Positions 44,534 to 51,643 of a stretch of DNA of 64,000 bases are shown piece after piece; the stretch's first letter is position 1; the number at the start of each line of letters is the position of its first letter. This DNA comes from Sphingomonas sp. FARSPH (lineage in GTDB: Bacteria > Pseudomonadota > Alphaproteobacteria > Sphingomonadales > Sphingomonadaceae): the NCBI RefSeq assembly GCF_003355005.1, contig NZ_CP029985.1, positions 1,665,001-1,729,000 of the forward strand, read 5' to 3'. Both the position numbers and the translations under genes were made by a program. Under the pieces are notes generated by a model. It did no database searches, had not been told where the DNA came from, and saw nothing but the letters and a program-made list of their open reading frames with translations.

Positions 44534-45877
44534 TTAGATCGCCGCCAGCGCCTGGTCGAAATCGGCGATCAGGTCGTCTGCATCCTCGACCCCGATCGAG
44601 ATGCGCACCAGGTTGTCGGTGATGCCCAGCGCCTGCTTGCGCGCTTCGGGCACCGACAGATGCGTCATCGCCGCCGGATGCGACGCCAACGTCTCGGTGC
44701 CGCCGAGGCTGACCGCGAGCTTGGCGATCTTCAGCGCGTCGAGGAAGCGGAACGCTTCCGCCTCGCCGCCCTTGACCAGCAATGAGAAGGTCGATCCCGC
44801 GCCGGTGCAATGCCTCTCGTAGATGTCCTTCTGGCGCGCATCCTCGATGAAGCCGAGATAGCCCATGCTCTCCACCTTGGGATGCTGGCGCAGGAAGGCG
44901 CACACCTTGGCGGCATTCTCGCCCGCGCGGCTCATGCGCAGTTCCAGCGTCTCGAGGCTGCGCAGCAGCATCCACGCGGTGTTGGGATCGCAGATCGTGC
45001 CGATCGTGTTGCGCATCGCGCGGATCGTGTTGATGTGCTCCTTCGTCCCCAGCACGCCGCCGGCGACGAGATCGGAATGGCCGCCGGCATATTTGGTCAG
45101 CGAATAGACGACGATGTCCGCGCCATGTTGTAGCGGCTTCGACCAGAGCGGCCCCAGGAACGTGTTGTCGATCGCGATCGGCGGTTTCACGGCGGCATTG
45201 GCGAAGATCGCATCGCGGCTGGCGCGCACCGCCTCGACGTCGACCAAGGCGTTGGTCGGGTTGGCGGGGCTTTCGAGGTAGATGAGCGCGACGTTGCCGC
45301 TCGCCGCCTTGCTCAGCACCGCGTCGATCTCGGCGCGCGTCGCGCCCGCTGGGAAATCGAGCCAGTGGACGCCGAACCGGCCGAGAATGCGCGCGATCAG
45401 CGTCTCGGTAGCCGCATAGAGGGGCCCCGAATGGACGATCGTGTCACCGGGCTTGACCATCGACAGGAACAGGGTCGCGATCGCCGACATGCCGCTGGAA
45501 AAGGCGAGCGCGTCCTCCGCCTCTTCCCACACCGACAGGCGATCCTCGAGGATTTCCTGGTTCGGCCCGTTGAAGCGCGAATAGACGAGGCCCTCCGCCC
45601 CGCCCGGCCGCTTGCCCGTCACGCCCTCGAAATGGCGCTTGCCTGCGGCCGCATTGGGGAAGACGAAGGTGGAGGTGAGGAAGATCGGGGGTTTGAGCGA
45701 TCCTTCGGACAAAGCGGGGTCGAAGCCGTGGCCCATCATCAGCGTCGAGGGCTTGAGCTTGCGGCCGGCAATCGTCTTGGGCGTGCTGGGCGCCGCGTCG
45801 GGGGCGGGCACGCCGGTCAGCTCGGCTTCGGTTCCGCCGAGGGGGGTTTCGCGCGGTTGCGTGTCGCGGTCGGGCAT
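44534..45877 (-). CDS. Cystathionine gamma-synthase family PLP enzyme
   Basis: A 447-residue member of the Cys/Met metabolism PLP family (MetB, MetC, MetZ). Marks are STFVFPNAAAG, YSRFNGPNQEILEDRL, FSSGMSAIATLFL, ESPANPTN, IDNTFLGPLWSKPLQHGADIVVYSLTKYAGGHSDLVAGGVLG with the Schiff-base Lys262, and SLGGTETLASHPA. It is longer than MetB/MetC because of a 45-residue N-terminal extension, typical of a subgroup often labelled methionine gamma-lyase or cystathionine beta-lyase. Which reaction is used is open. ATG 45877 is preferred since it lies six bases after AGGAG; ATG 45883 abuts it. Confidence 0.87.
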   Translation of the reverse strand: MPDRDTQPRETPLGGTEAELTGVPAPDAAPSTPKTIAGRKLKPSTLMMGHGFDPALSEGSLKPPIFLTSTFVFPNAAAGKRHFEGVTGKRPGGAEGLVYSRFNGPNQEILEDRLSVWEEAEDALAFSSGMSAIATLFLSMVKPGDTIVHSGPLYAATETLIARILGRFGVHWLDFPAGATRAEIDAVLSKAASGNVALIYLESPANPTNALVDVEAVRASRDAIFANAAVKPPIAIDNTFLGPLWSKPLQHGADIVVYSLTKYAGGHSDLVAGGVLGTKEHINTIRAMRNTIGTICDPNTAWMLLRSLETLELRMSRAGENAAKVCAFLRQHPKVESMGYLGFIEDARQKDIYERHCTGAGSTFSLLVKGGEAEAFRFLDALKIAKLAVSLGGTETLASHPAAMTHLSVPEARKQALGITDNLVRISIGVEDADDLIADFDQALAAI

Positions 45878-45953
45878 CGTCATCTCCTGAATATGCAGGC
45901 CGCAATAGCGCCGGATCGTAACCGGCGATACCAGCTTGCCGTATGCAGAGGCG

Positions 45954-46730
45954 CTATCGCGGCAATCCGATCAGGCTGATCTGCCGCCCGTAATCGGGCT
46001 CGCCCCGATGCGTCGCGCGGCGGAAGCTGTAATAGCCCTCGGCATCGGCATAGGTGTCGCGGCCGAGCGCGGTGACGCGGCCGACGCCGGCGGCGGCGAG
46101 GCGGTGCGCGACATAGGCCTCGAGGTCGAACTGGTGATGTCCGTCGCGCCCGTCGGCGAAGAAGCGCGCATCGGCAGGATCCACCGCGGCGAAGCGCGCG
46201 AAAAATGCTTCGTCTACCTCATAACTGGCGCGCGCGATGCACGGGCCGATCGCCGCGACGATGCGCCCGCGCGCCGCGCCCAGCGCCTCCATGGCATCCA
46301 GCGTCGCGTCCGTGACGCCGGCGAGCGCGCCTTTCCAACCGGCATGCGCCGCGCCGACCACGCCCGCCTGCGGGTCGAGGAACAGCACCGGCGCGCAATC
46401 GGCGGTGAGGATGCCGAGCAATATGCCCGGCCGGTCGGTGACGAGCGCGTCGGCACGCGGCCGCGCCTCGTCGGGCCATGGCTGCGTCACCGTCACGACA
46501 TCGGCGGAATGAACCTGATAGGCGGTGACCAGGGGCGCACCCGGCAGCACCGCATAGGCGGCGCGGCGGCGGTTTTCCGCCACGGCAGCGGGATCGTCGG
46601 CGGACCCGAGCCCGACGTTGAGCCCCGCGACCAGCCCGGTCGACACGCCGCCGCGCCGGCCGAGGAAGCCGTGCGGCACCTCGCCGAAGCCGCGCACCCG
46701 CGCCGCGTCGATTGGTGCGTCGGGGCTCAC
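45954..46730 (-). CDS. pgeF: Peptidoglycan-editing factor PgeF (YfiH/DUF152, multicopper polyphenol oxidase-like)
   Basis: A 258-residue protein of the YfiH/laccase-domain family. PgeF removes mis-incorporated L-Ser from muropeptide precursors in E. coli; relatives have purine nucleosidase-type activity. Key segments are TAYQVHSADVV with the active-site His, LTADCAPVLFLDPQAGVVGAAHAGWKGALAGV with the catalytic Cys and second His, and AIGPCIARASYEV. The start is a GTG at 46730, overlapping the acetyltransferase stop by three bases (GTGA). The order murA-near and lgt-linked genes suggests envelope maintenance, as inference. Confidence 0.88.
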   Translation of the reverse strand: MSPDAPIDAARVRGFGEVPHGFLGRRGGVSTGLVAGLNVGLGSADDPAAVAENRRRAAYAVLPGAPLVTAYQVHSADVVTVTQPWPDEARPRADALVTDRPGILLGILTADCAPVLFLDPQAGVVGAAHAGWKGALAGVTDATLDAMEALGAARGRIVAAIGPCIARASYEVDEAFFARFAAVDPADARFFADGRDGHHQFDLEAYVAHRLAAAGVGRVTALGRDTYADAEGYYSFRRATHRGEPDYGRQISLIGLPR

Positions 46731-47236
46731 AGCGCCAGCCTCATCAGATCATCCTCGTCGCGGTGGTTGCCGACCATGAAATCGTACCGCCCGACCCGCA
46801 CGAAGCCGTAGCGTTCGTAGAAGCGGCGCGCGCGATCGTTGTCGACATAGACCGACAGGAACACTTCGGCAGCCCCCCGCTCGCGCGCGGTGGCGATCGC
46901 CCAGTCCATCATCCGTTGCGCCAGCCCCGTGCCCTGCGCCGCATCGGCGAGGTAGAGCTGGCGCAGCTCGATCATCGGCCCTGTCGGCGTGACGGGCAGC
47001 GAGTGCGGCCCGAGCTTGGCGAAGCCGAGCAGCCGCCCCTCCGCTTCCGCGAGCAGGAAGGCGAAGGCGGGATCGGCGATCTCCGCCTGCCAGCGCGCCA
47101 GCGTCAGGCCATCGAGAAACGCGGCGAGATCGGCCGGCGCATAGAGGTGGCCGAAGGTCGCGGTGAAGCTGTCGCGCATCAGCGCGGCGATCGCGGGGGC
47201 GTCGTCGCGCGTCGCGGGGCGCAGCGTCGCCGTCAT
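46727..47236 (-). CDS. GNAT-family N-acetyltransferase
   Basis: A 169-residue acetyltransferase with the GNAT core. Strand 4 and the acetyl-CoA loop are visible as IELRQLYLADAAQGTGLAQRMMDWAIATA (motif A, Q/R-x-x-G-x-A-like, about residues 88-117) and VYVDNDRARRFYERYGFVRVG (motif B). It probably acetylates an amine of a small molecule or protein; the substrate is unknown. The start ATG overlaps the MidA-like stop (ATGA) and its own stop overlaps the PgeF start. It is therefore the middle of a translationally coupled trio. Confidence 0.88.
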   Translation of the reverse strand: MTATLRPATRDDAPAIAALMRDSFTATFGHLYAPADLAAFLDGLTLARWQAEIADPAFAFLLAEAEGRLLGFAKLGPHSLPVTPTGPMIELRQLYLADAAQGTGLAQRMMDWAIATARERGAAEVFLSVYVDNDRARRFYERYGFVRVGRYDFMVGNHRDEDDLMRLAL

Positions 47237-48303
47237 TCGCCATAGCCCGCGGGCACGGGCCAGCCGCCACCGGTCAGCGCAAGCGCGCGGAACAGCGCGC
47301 CCATATCCTCCATCAACCGGTTGCGATCGGCGAGCAATTGCGCGGCGCGATCCGGCGCACGCTGCGCCAGCGCGCTGGTGCGCGCGTCGATGCCGAGCTG
47401 GCCGAGTAGGTCGCGCTGGCTGATCGGGCCCCAGGCGGTCGCGCCCGCGCTCTGCCCCGCGGCGGCGAGCGTCGCGAAATCGACATGCGCGGACAGGTCG
47501 ACCTCCCCCGGCGTCTCGAACGGATTGGCGAAGCCATGGCCGCGCACCGCCTGCAGCGTGTCGCCGAGCGCCGGACCTTCGTAACCGTAATCGATCGCGA
47601 GCAGCGCGCCGCCCTGATGCGCGATCCGCCCCGCCAGCGCGCGGACCACCGCGACGCTCGCCGGCGAGGTTTCGAGGATCGACCCCGCGGGCGCATCGCG
47701 CATCGCCTCGGGCAGCACCTCGGCAGGGATCGGCTTGCCGGCGATCGGCAGAAACATCGTGTCCTGGCACGCGACGAGCCGTTCGTGCCACGCATCGGCG
47801 CGGCGGATCAGCTGGCGGATCGGCAACGCATCGAAGAATTCGTTGGCGACGACGATCAGCGCGACGTCGCCCGGCAGCGTGTCGACGCCGTCATGCCACG
47901 TCGCATCGGCCAGGTGGCGAGCCTGCGCCGCGCGCAGCACCGGGCTGGTTTCGACCAGATGCACCGCGGGCGAAAACCCCGCCCGCGCCATCGCGCGGCG
48001 CGCATCGGCGGCGAGCGTGCCGCGCCCCGGGCCCAGCTCCACCCACGCGGTCGCCGGCCGTCCCGCGCGGTCCCACAGGTCCGCGCACCACAGGCCGATC
48101 AGCTCGCCGAACATCTGACTGATCTCGGGTGCGGTGACGAAATCGCCGCCCGCGCCCAGCGGATCGCGCGTCGCATAATAATGCGCGTTGGCGGCCGCCA
48201 TGAACTGCGACACCGGCATCGGCCCGGCGAGCGTGATCGCGCGCGCGAGCCGATCGGGAAGGGGGCCGTCGTCGGGGAAAGGCTGGGCAGGGGCGTCCGT
48301 CAC
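47233..48303 (-). CDS. MidA/NDUFAF7-family SAM-dependent methyltransferase (DUF185)
   Basis: A 356-residue class I methyltransferase-fold protein of the MidA (NDUFAF7) family. In mitochondria the homologue methylates an arginine of complex I subunit NDUFS2. Bacterial members are thought to act similarly on NuoD or another protein, unproven. Signatures are DFVTAPEISQMFGELIGLWCADLW, WVELGPGRGTLAAD (motif I) and HLVETSPVLRAAQ. Start uncertain: GTG 48303 is used; TTG 48339 would add 12 residues and ATG near 48220 would shorten it. Its stop overlaps the GNAT start by three bases. lgt lies upstream. Confidence 0.84.
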   Translation of the reverse strand: MTDAPAQPFPDDGPLPDRLARAITLAGPMPVSQFMAAANAHYYATRDPLGAGGDFVTAPEISQMFGELIGLWCADLWDRAGRPATAWVELGPGRGTLAADARRAMARAGFSPAVHLVETSPVLRAAQARHLADATWHDGVDTLPGDVALIVVANEFFDALPIRQLIRRADAWHERLVACQDTMFLPIAGKPIPAEVLPEAMRDAPAGSILETSPASVAVVRALAGRIAHQGGALLAIDYGYEGPALGDTLQAVRGHGFANPFETPGEVDLSAHVDFATLAAAGQSAGATAWGPISQRDLLGQLGIDARTSALAQRAPDRAAQLLADRNRLMEDMGALFRALALTGGGWPVPAGYGE

Positions 48304-48378
48304 GCCGGCGGAAATGCAGGCGGCAGAAGCAAGGCGCAAGGCCTATCCCGCAGCGTCCCCACACCATGCCAAGTTGCT

Positions 48379-48403
48379 CCACACCACACCACACCACACC
48401 ACA
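48379..48403. repeat. CACAC pentanucleotide microsatellite
   Basis: About 4.6 tandem copies of a five-base ACACC unit lie in the 166-base gap between the lgt stop and the MidA-like gene start. The gap also holds a 14-base perfect palindrome at 48423-48452. A short tandem repeat upstream of a gene on the minus strand may vary in copy number by slippage. Confidence 0.7.
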
Positions 48404-48422
48404 TCGTCCTCGCACCCCAACA

Positions 48423-48452
48423 CCGTCATCCCGGCGAACGCCGGGATGACGG
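48423..48452. repeat. Perfect 14-bp palindrome, CCGTCATCCCGGCG type
   Basis: CCGTCATCCCGGCG (48423-48436) and CGCCGGGATGACGG (48439-48452) are exact reverse complements with two bases between. This is a known type of dispersed extragenic palindrome. It lies 17 bases beyond the lgt stop and could help end lgt transcription, though there is no U-tract. Confidence 0.7.
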
Positions 48453-48469
48453 AGGAGAGGGGCGGATCC

Positions 48470-49363
48470 CTACGCCACGCTCTCCGTCCCCAGCGTCGGC
48501 TCGACGCGCACGCGCCGCTTCGGCGCGGTCAGAAACAGGTAGAGCCCGCCCGCGATCATCGGCACGCACAGCCACTGGCCCATGTGCAGCCCCGTCGCCT
48601 CGATGAAGGTGCCGCGAAACTGCGCGTCCGGCTCGCGGAAGAATTCGACGATGAAGCGCGCGATGCCGTAACCGAGCACGAACAGCCCGACCAGCCGCCC
48701 CGGCTGGTACCGCGCCTTCGTCCGCCAGAAGGCGAACCACAGCACCGCGAACAGCAGCACACCCTCCAGCCCCGCTTCGTACAGCTGGCTGGGATGGCGC
48801 GCGGGCTCGGGGATGCCATAGGGAAGCGTGCGGTTGAACACGATCGCCCAGGGCACGGTCGCGGGCTTGCCCCACAATTCGCCGTTCACGAAATTGGCGA
48901 GCCGGCCGAAGAACAGGCCAAAGGGGACGCAGCAGGCGATATAATCGTGCACGCGCAGCCAGTTGAGCTTGTGCTTTCGTGCGAACAGGATGAGGCCGAT
49001 CGACGTGCCCGCCGCGCCGCCGTGGAAGCTCATCCCCCCGTCCCACAGCCGGAGGATGCGGATCGGATGCAGGATCATCTCGGGCGCGTAGAACAGGACG
49101 TAGCCGATGCGGCCGCCCAGGATGATGCCCAGCGTCGCATAGAAGACGAGGTCGTCGGCATGCCGCCGCGCCATTGGCGCGCCCGGCTGCGCGAGCAGCT
49201 TCAGCAGATACCACCAGCCGACGAGGATGCCGGTGATATACGCCAGGCTGTACCAGCGCAGCGTGAAGAAGCCGATCGAGAAGACGTCGGGGTGCAGCCC
49301 CAGGTCGTCGAAGCGGATATGGCCGGCCGCGGGCGCGGCGGCGGCGAGGATAGGCAGGATCAC
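48470..49363 (-). CDS. lgt: Prolipoprotein diacylglyceryl transferase
   Basis: Lgt transfers the diacylglyceryl group of phosphatidylglycerol to the lipobox Cys of prolipoproteins in the inner membrane. The 297-residue protein has seven predicted helices and the signatures WDGGMSFHGGAAGTSIG, GRLANFVNGELWG and HPSQLYEAGLEGVL, which include the conserved His, Arg and Asn and Glu. A GTG at 49363 is chosen because GGGGGAAGCCC lies directly before it; ATG 49393 would add ten residues without a ribosome site. Candidate lipoprotein clients in the window are at 13562 and 58856. Confidence 0.95.
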   Translation of the reverse strand: MILPILAAAAPAAGHIRFDDLGLHPDVFSIGFFTLRWYSLAYITGILVGWWYLLKLLAQPGAPMARRHADDLVFYATLGIILGGRIGYVLFYAPEMILHPIRILRLWDGGMSFHGGAAGTSIGLILFARKHKLNWLRVHDYIACCVPFGLFFGRLANFVNGELWGKPATVPWAIVFNRTLPYGIPEPARHPSQLYEAGLEGVLLFAVLWFAFWRTKARYQPGRLVGLFVLGYGIARFIVEFFREPDAQFRGTFIEATGLHMGQWLCVPMIAGGLYLFLTAPKRRVRVEPTLGTESVA

Positions 49364-49429
49364 GGGCTTCCCCCAGGGATGAGCCGCCTGCATAGTGGCG
49401 CAAAAGGCCAAGACCAAGCGGAGAGGTGT

Positions 49430-51133
49430 ATGCGGACCGAACTCGACCAGCGCATGGATGCGACGATGGCGGCACTGACCGCGCCGGGCGCGATGCTCGC
49501 GCTCGCCGGCGTCGAAAAATTCGGCCGCACCCTGCCCGTCATCGCCGCGGCGCCGCCCGCGCTGCCCCAGTATTTCGCGCATTATTGCGCCGAGCATGCC
49601 GAAAAGCCCTTTCTCGTCGCGGGCGCGGAGCGACTGACCTTCGCGGAGACGCATGCCGCCGCGACCCGCGTCGCGCGCGCGCTGGTCGCGGGCTATGGCA
49701 TCGCCAGGGGGGACCGCGTCGGCATTGCGATGCGCAATTCGCCGTCGTGGATCGTGCTCTACATGGGCATCCTGATGGCGGGCGGCGTCGCGACATTGCT
49801 CAACGGCTGGTGGCAGGCAGAGGAGCTGGCCGCGGCCATCGGCGATGTCGAATGCGCGCTGATCTTCGCCGATCCGCCGCGCGCCGAGCGGCTGGTCGCC
49901 GCGCCCGGGACCAAGCCGCCGGTGGTCACGATCGAGGATCGCCTGCCGATCGCCGATGCGCTTGCGCCCGTCATCGCGCGCGACGACGCCGATGCGGCGC
50001 TGCCCGCGGTCGGCGCGGAGGATGACGCGACGATCCTGTTCACCTCCGGCTCGACCGGCAAGTCGAAGGGCGCGGTGTCCGATCATCGCGCGGTGGTGCA
50101 AGGGACCTTCAGCTTCCTGTCGCAGGCGATCATGATGCTCGGCATCGCGACCGCCGACGGCAATCCGCCGACGCTGCAGCCCGCGACGCTGCTGACGCTG
50201 CCGCTGTTTCACGTGACGGCGGAGGTCGCGGTGCTGCTGCAAAGCTTCGCGATGGGACGCAAGCTGGTGCTGATGCCCAAATGGGACGCGCGCGAGGCGA
50301 TGCGCCTGATCGCGGCGGAACAGGTCACCTATTTCGTCGGTGTGCCGCTGATGAGCTTCGAAATGCTCAACCATCCCGATCGCGCGCAATTCGACCTCAG
50401 CACGGTCACCGATTTCGCCGCCGGCGGCGCGCCCCGGCCCGAAGAGCACGTCCGCCGCATTCAGGCGGAAATGGGCGGCGGCGCGCCGCTGATCGGCTAC
50501 GGCCTTACCGAAACCAACGCGGTCGGCGCGGGCAATTGGCGCAGCAACTATCTCGCCAAGCCCGCCAGCACCGGACGCGCATCGGCGCCGCTGGTCGAGA
50601 TCGCGGTCCTCGACGACGACGGCGCGTCGCTGCCGCAGGGGGAGCGCGGCGAGATCGCGATCCGCTCGATCTGCAACTTTCGCGGCTATTGGAACAACCC
50701 GGCGGCGACCGCGGCGTGCATCACGCCCGACGGTTTCTTCCGCACCGGCGACATCGGCTATCTGGACGAGGACGGCTATCTGTTCATCGTCGATCGCGCG
50801 AAAGACATCGTCATCCGCGGCGGCGAGAACATCTCCTGCCAGGAGGTCGAGGCCGCGCTCTACACGCATCCGGCCGTGGCCGAGGCCGCCGTCTTCGGCC
50901 TCGCCGACGAACGCTATGGCGAAGTGCCCGGTGCGGTCGTCCACCTGCGCGAGGGCGAGGATGCGGACATCGACGAGGCGGCGCTCAAGGCCTTCCTCGC
51001 CGACCACATCGCCGCCTTCAAAATACCCGCCCGCCTGTGGCTCTCCGCCGTCCCGCTACCGCGGCTGGGCACGGAAAAGATCGACAAGGTCGCCCTGCGC
51101 ACCACCTACCGCGCGCTCGCCGCGGCGGGGTGA
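49430..51133 (+). CDS. AMP-dependent acyl-CoA synthetase/ligase
   Basis: A 567-residue ANL-superfamily enzyme that activates a carboxylic acid with ATP and CoA. The P-loop-like A3 motif is ILFTSGSTGKSKGAV (about residues 201-215), A5 is GYGLTETNA, A7 is YFIVD-type: GDIGYLDEDGYLFIVDRAKDIVIRGGENISCQEVE with A8, and the catalytic A10 Lys is in LPRLGTEKIDKVALR. The acid could be fatty or aromatic; context does not decide. The ATG follows GGAGAGGTGT. It is divergent from lgt with a 66-base gap. Confidence 0.92.
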   Translation: MRTELDQRMDATMAALTAPGAMLALAGVEKFGRTLPVIAAAPPALPQYFAHYCAEHAEKPFLVAGAERLTFAETHAAATRVARALVAGYGIARGDRVGIAMRNSPSWIVLYMGILMAGGVATLLNGWWQAEELAAAIGDVECALIFADPPRAERLVAAPGTKPPVVTIEDRLPIADALAPVIARDDADAALPAVGAEDDATILFTSGSTGKSKGAVSDHRAVVQGTFSFLSQAIMMLGIATADGNPPTLQPATLLTLPLFHVTAEVAVLLQSFAMGRKLVLMPKWDAREAMRLIAAEQVTYFVGVPLMSFEMLNHPDRAQFDLSTVTDFAAGGAPRPEEHVRRIQAEMGGGAPLIGYGLTETNAVGAGNWRSNYLAKPASTGRASAPLVEIAVLDDDGASLPQGERGEIAIRSICNFRGYWNNPAATAACITPDGFFRTGDIGYLDEDGYLFIVDRAKDIVIRGGENISCQEVEAALYTHPAVAEAAVFGLADERYGEVPGAVVHLREGEDADIDEAALKAFLADHIAAFKIPARLWLSAVPLPRLGTEKIDKVALRTTYRALAAAG

Positions 51134-51148
51134 GGGGGGCTTGCGGCC

Positions 51149-51340
51149 TCATGGCCTCGCCGCGGGTAGATCGATCTTCACCGCGTGGGTCTGGACCGGC
51201 GTCGTCAGGAAGACGATGCCACTGAGCAGGCCGACGACGCCCCAGCCGTACCGTCGCGCGCGCAAGTCTGCGGCGGCCTTGACGATACAATAGACGCCCG
51301 CGATCAGTGCGGCGATGGTCCACAGTGCGAATGTCCACAT
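51149..51340 (-). CDS. Small two-helix membrane protein, unknown
   Basis: A 63-residue peptide with two predicted membrane helices (WTFALWTIAALIAGVYCIVK and WGVVGLLSGIVFL) linked by a short basic loop (AADLRARRYG). The C-terminus is soluble. It is convergent with the acyl-CoA ligase, 15 bases apart. I do not recognise a family. The helix pattern and absence of overlap with another gene support it, but its start has no obvious Shine-Dalgarno. The dispersed element copy B lies about 70 bases upstream and could be its promoter region, an untested idea. Confidence 0.5.
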   Translation of the reverse strand: MWTFALWTIAALIAGVYCIVKAAADLRARRYGWGVVGLLSGIVFLTTPVQTHAVKIDLPAARP

Positions 51341-51409
51341 GCCATGATCCTATCGTGGCATATTTTCGAGGGCAATCAGGGGCTGCGACCATCCGATCCC
51401 TGAATATGA

Positions 51410-51583
51410 CGCTGTCCTACAAGACGTAGTTTGTGCTAGGCATTTAGCGAAGATTTGCTGTCCCTGCTGTTTGAACCGTTGAGATCGTAGGCTCGTCGCC
51501 CGCCGACAGAGGCGAGGCTTCGAAAATGTGGCGAGCACGTAACAACATTGCGCGTTCAGGTGTCAATTTTGTCAAGACTCGCG
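51410..51583 (-). repeat. Dispersed two-box element, copy B
   Basis: On the minus strand the first box CGCGAGTCTTGACAAAA plus TTGACACCTGAACG (51583-51553) differs from copy A by one base in 31. After about 110 unrelated bases it ends TAGCACAA, nine bases, TGTAGGACAGCG (51421-51410), identical to copy A. It fills most of the 303-base gap between the small membrane protein gene and the molybdopterin enzyme gene. No other feature is visible in that gap. Confidence 0.6.
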
Positions 51584-51643
51584 GAAAAACCTTGTCAGCG
51601 CAGCACCTTCCCACGCCCCGCGCGCGCCGATAGAGCCGCGCGC

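Noticed and set aside
48188..49429. N-terminal extension of the acyl-CoA ligase frame
   Set aside because: It crosses the MidA-like gene, the microsatellite and lgt in antisense. The ribosome site GGAGAGGTGT supports the start at 49430.
49364..51007. Long minus-strand frame continuing upstream of lgt
   Set aside because: It is antisense to the acyl-CoA ligase, whose motifs are complete. Only the part from 49363 or 49393 down is lgt.
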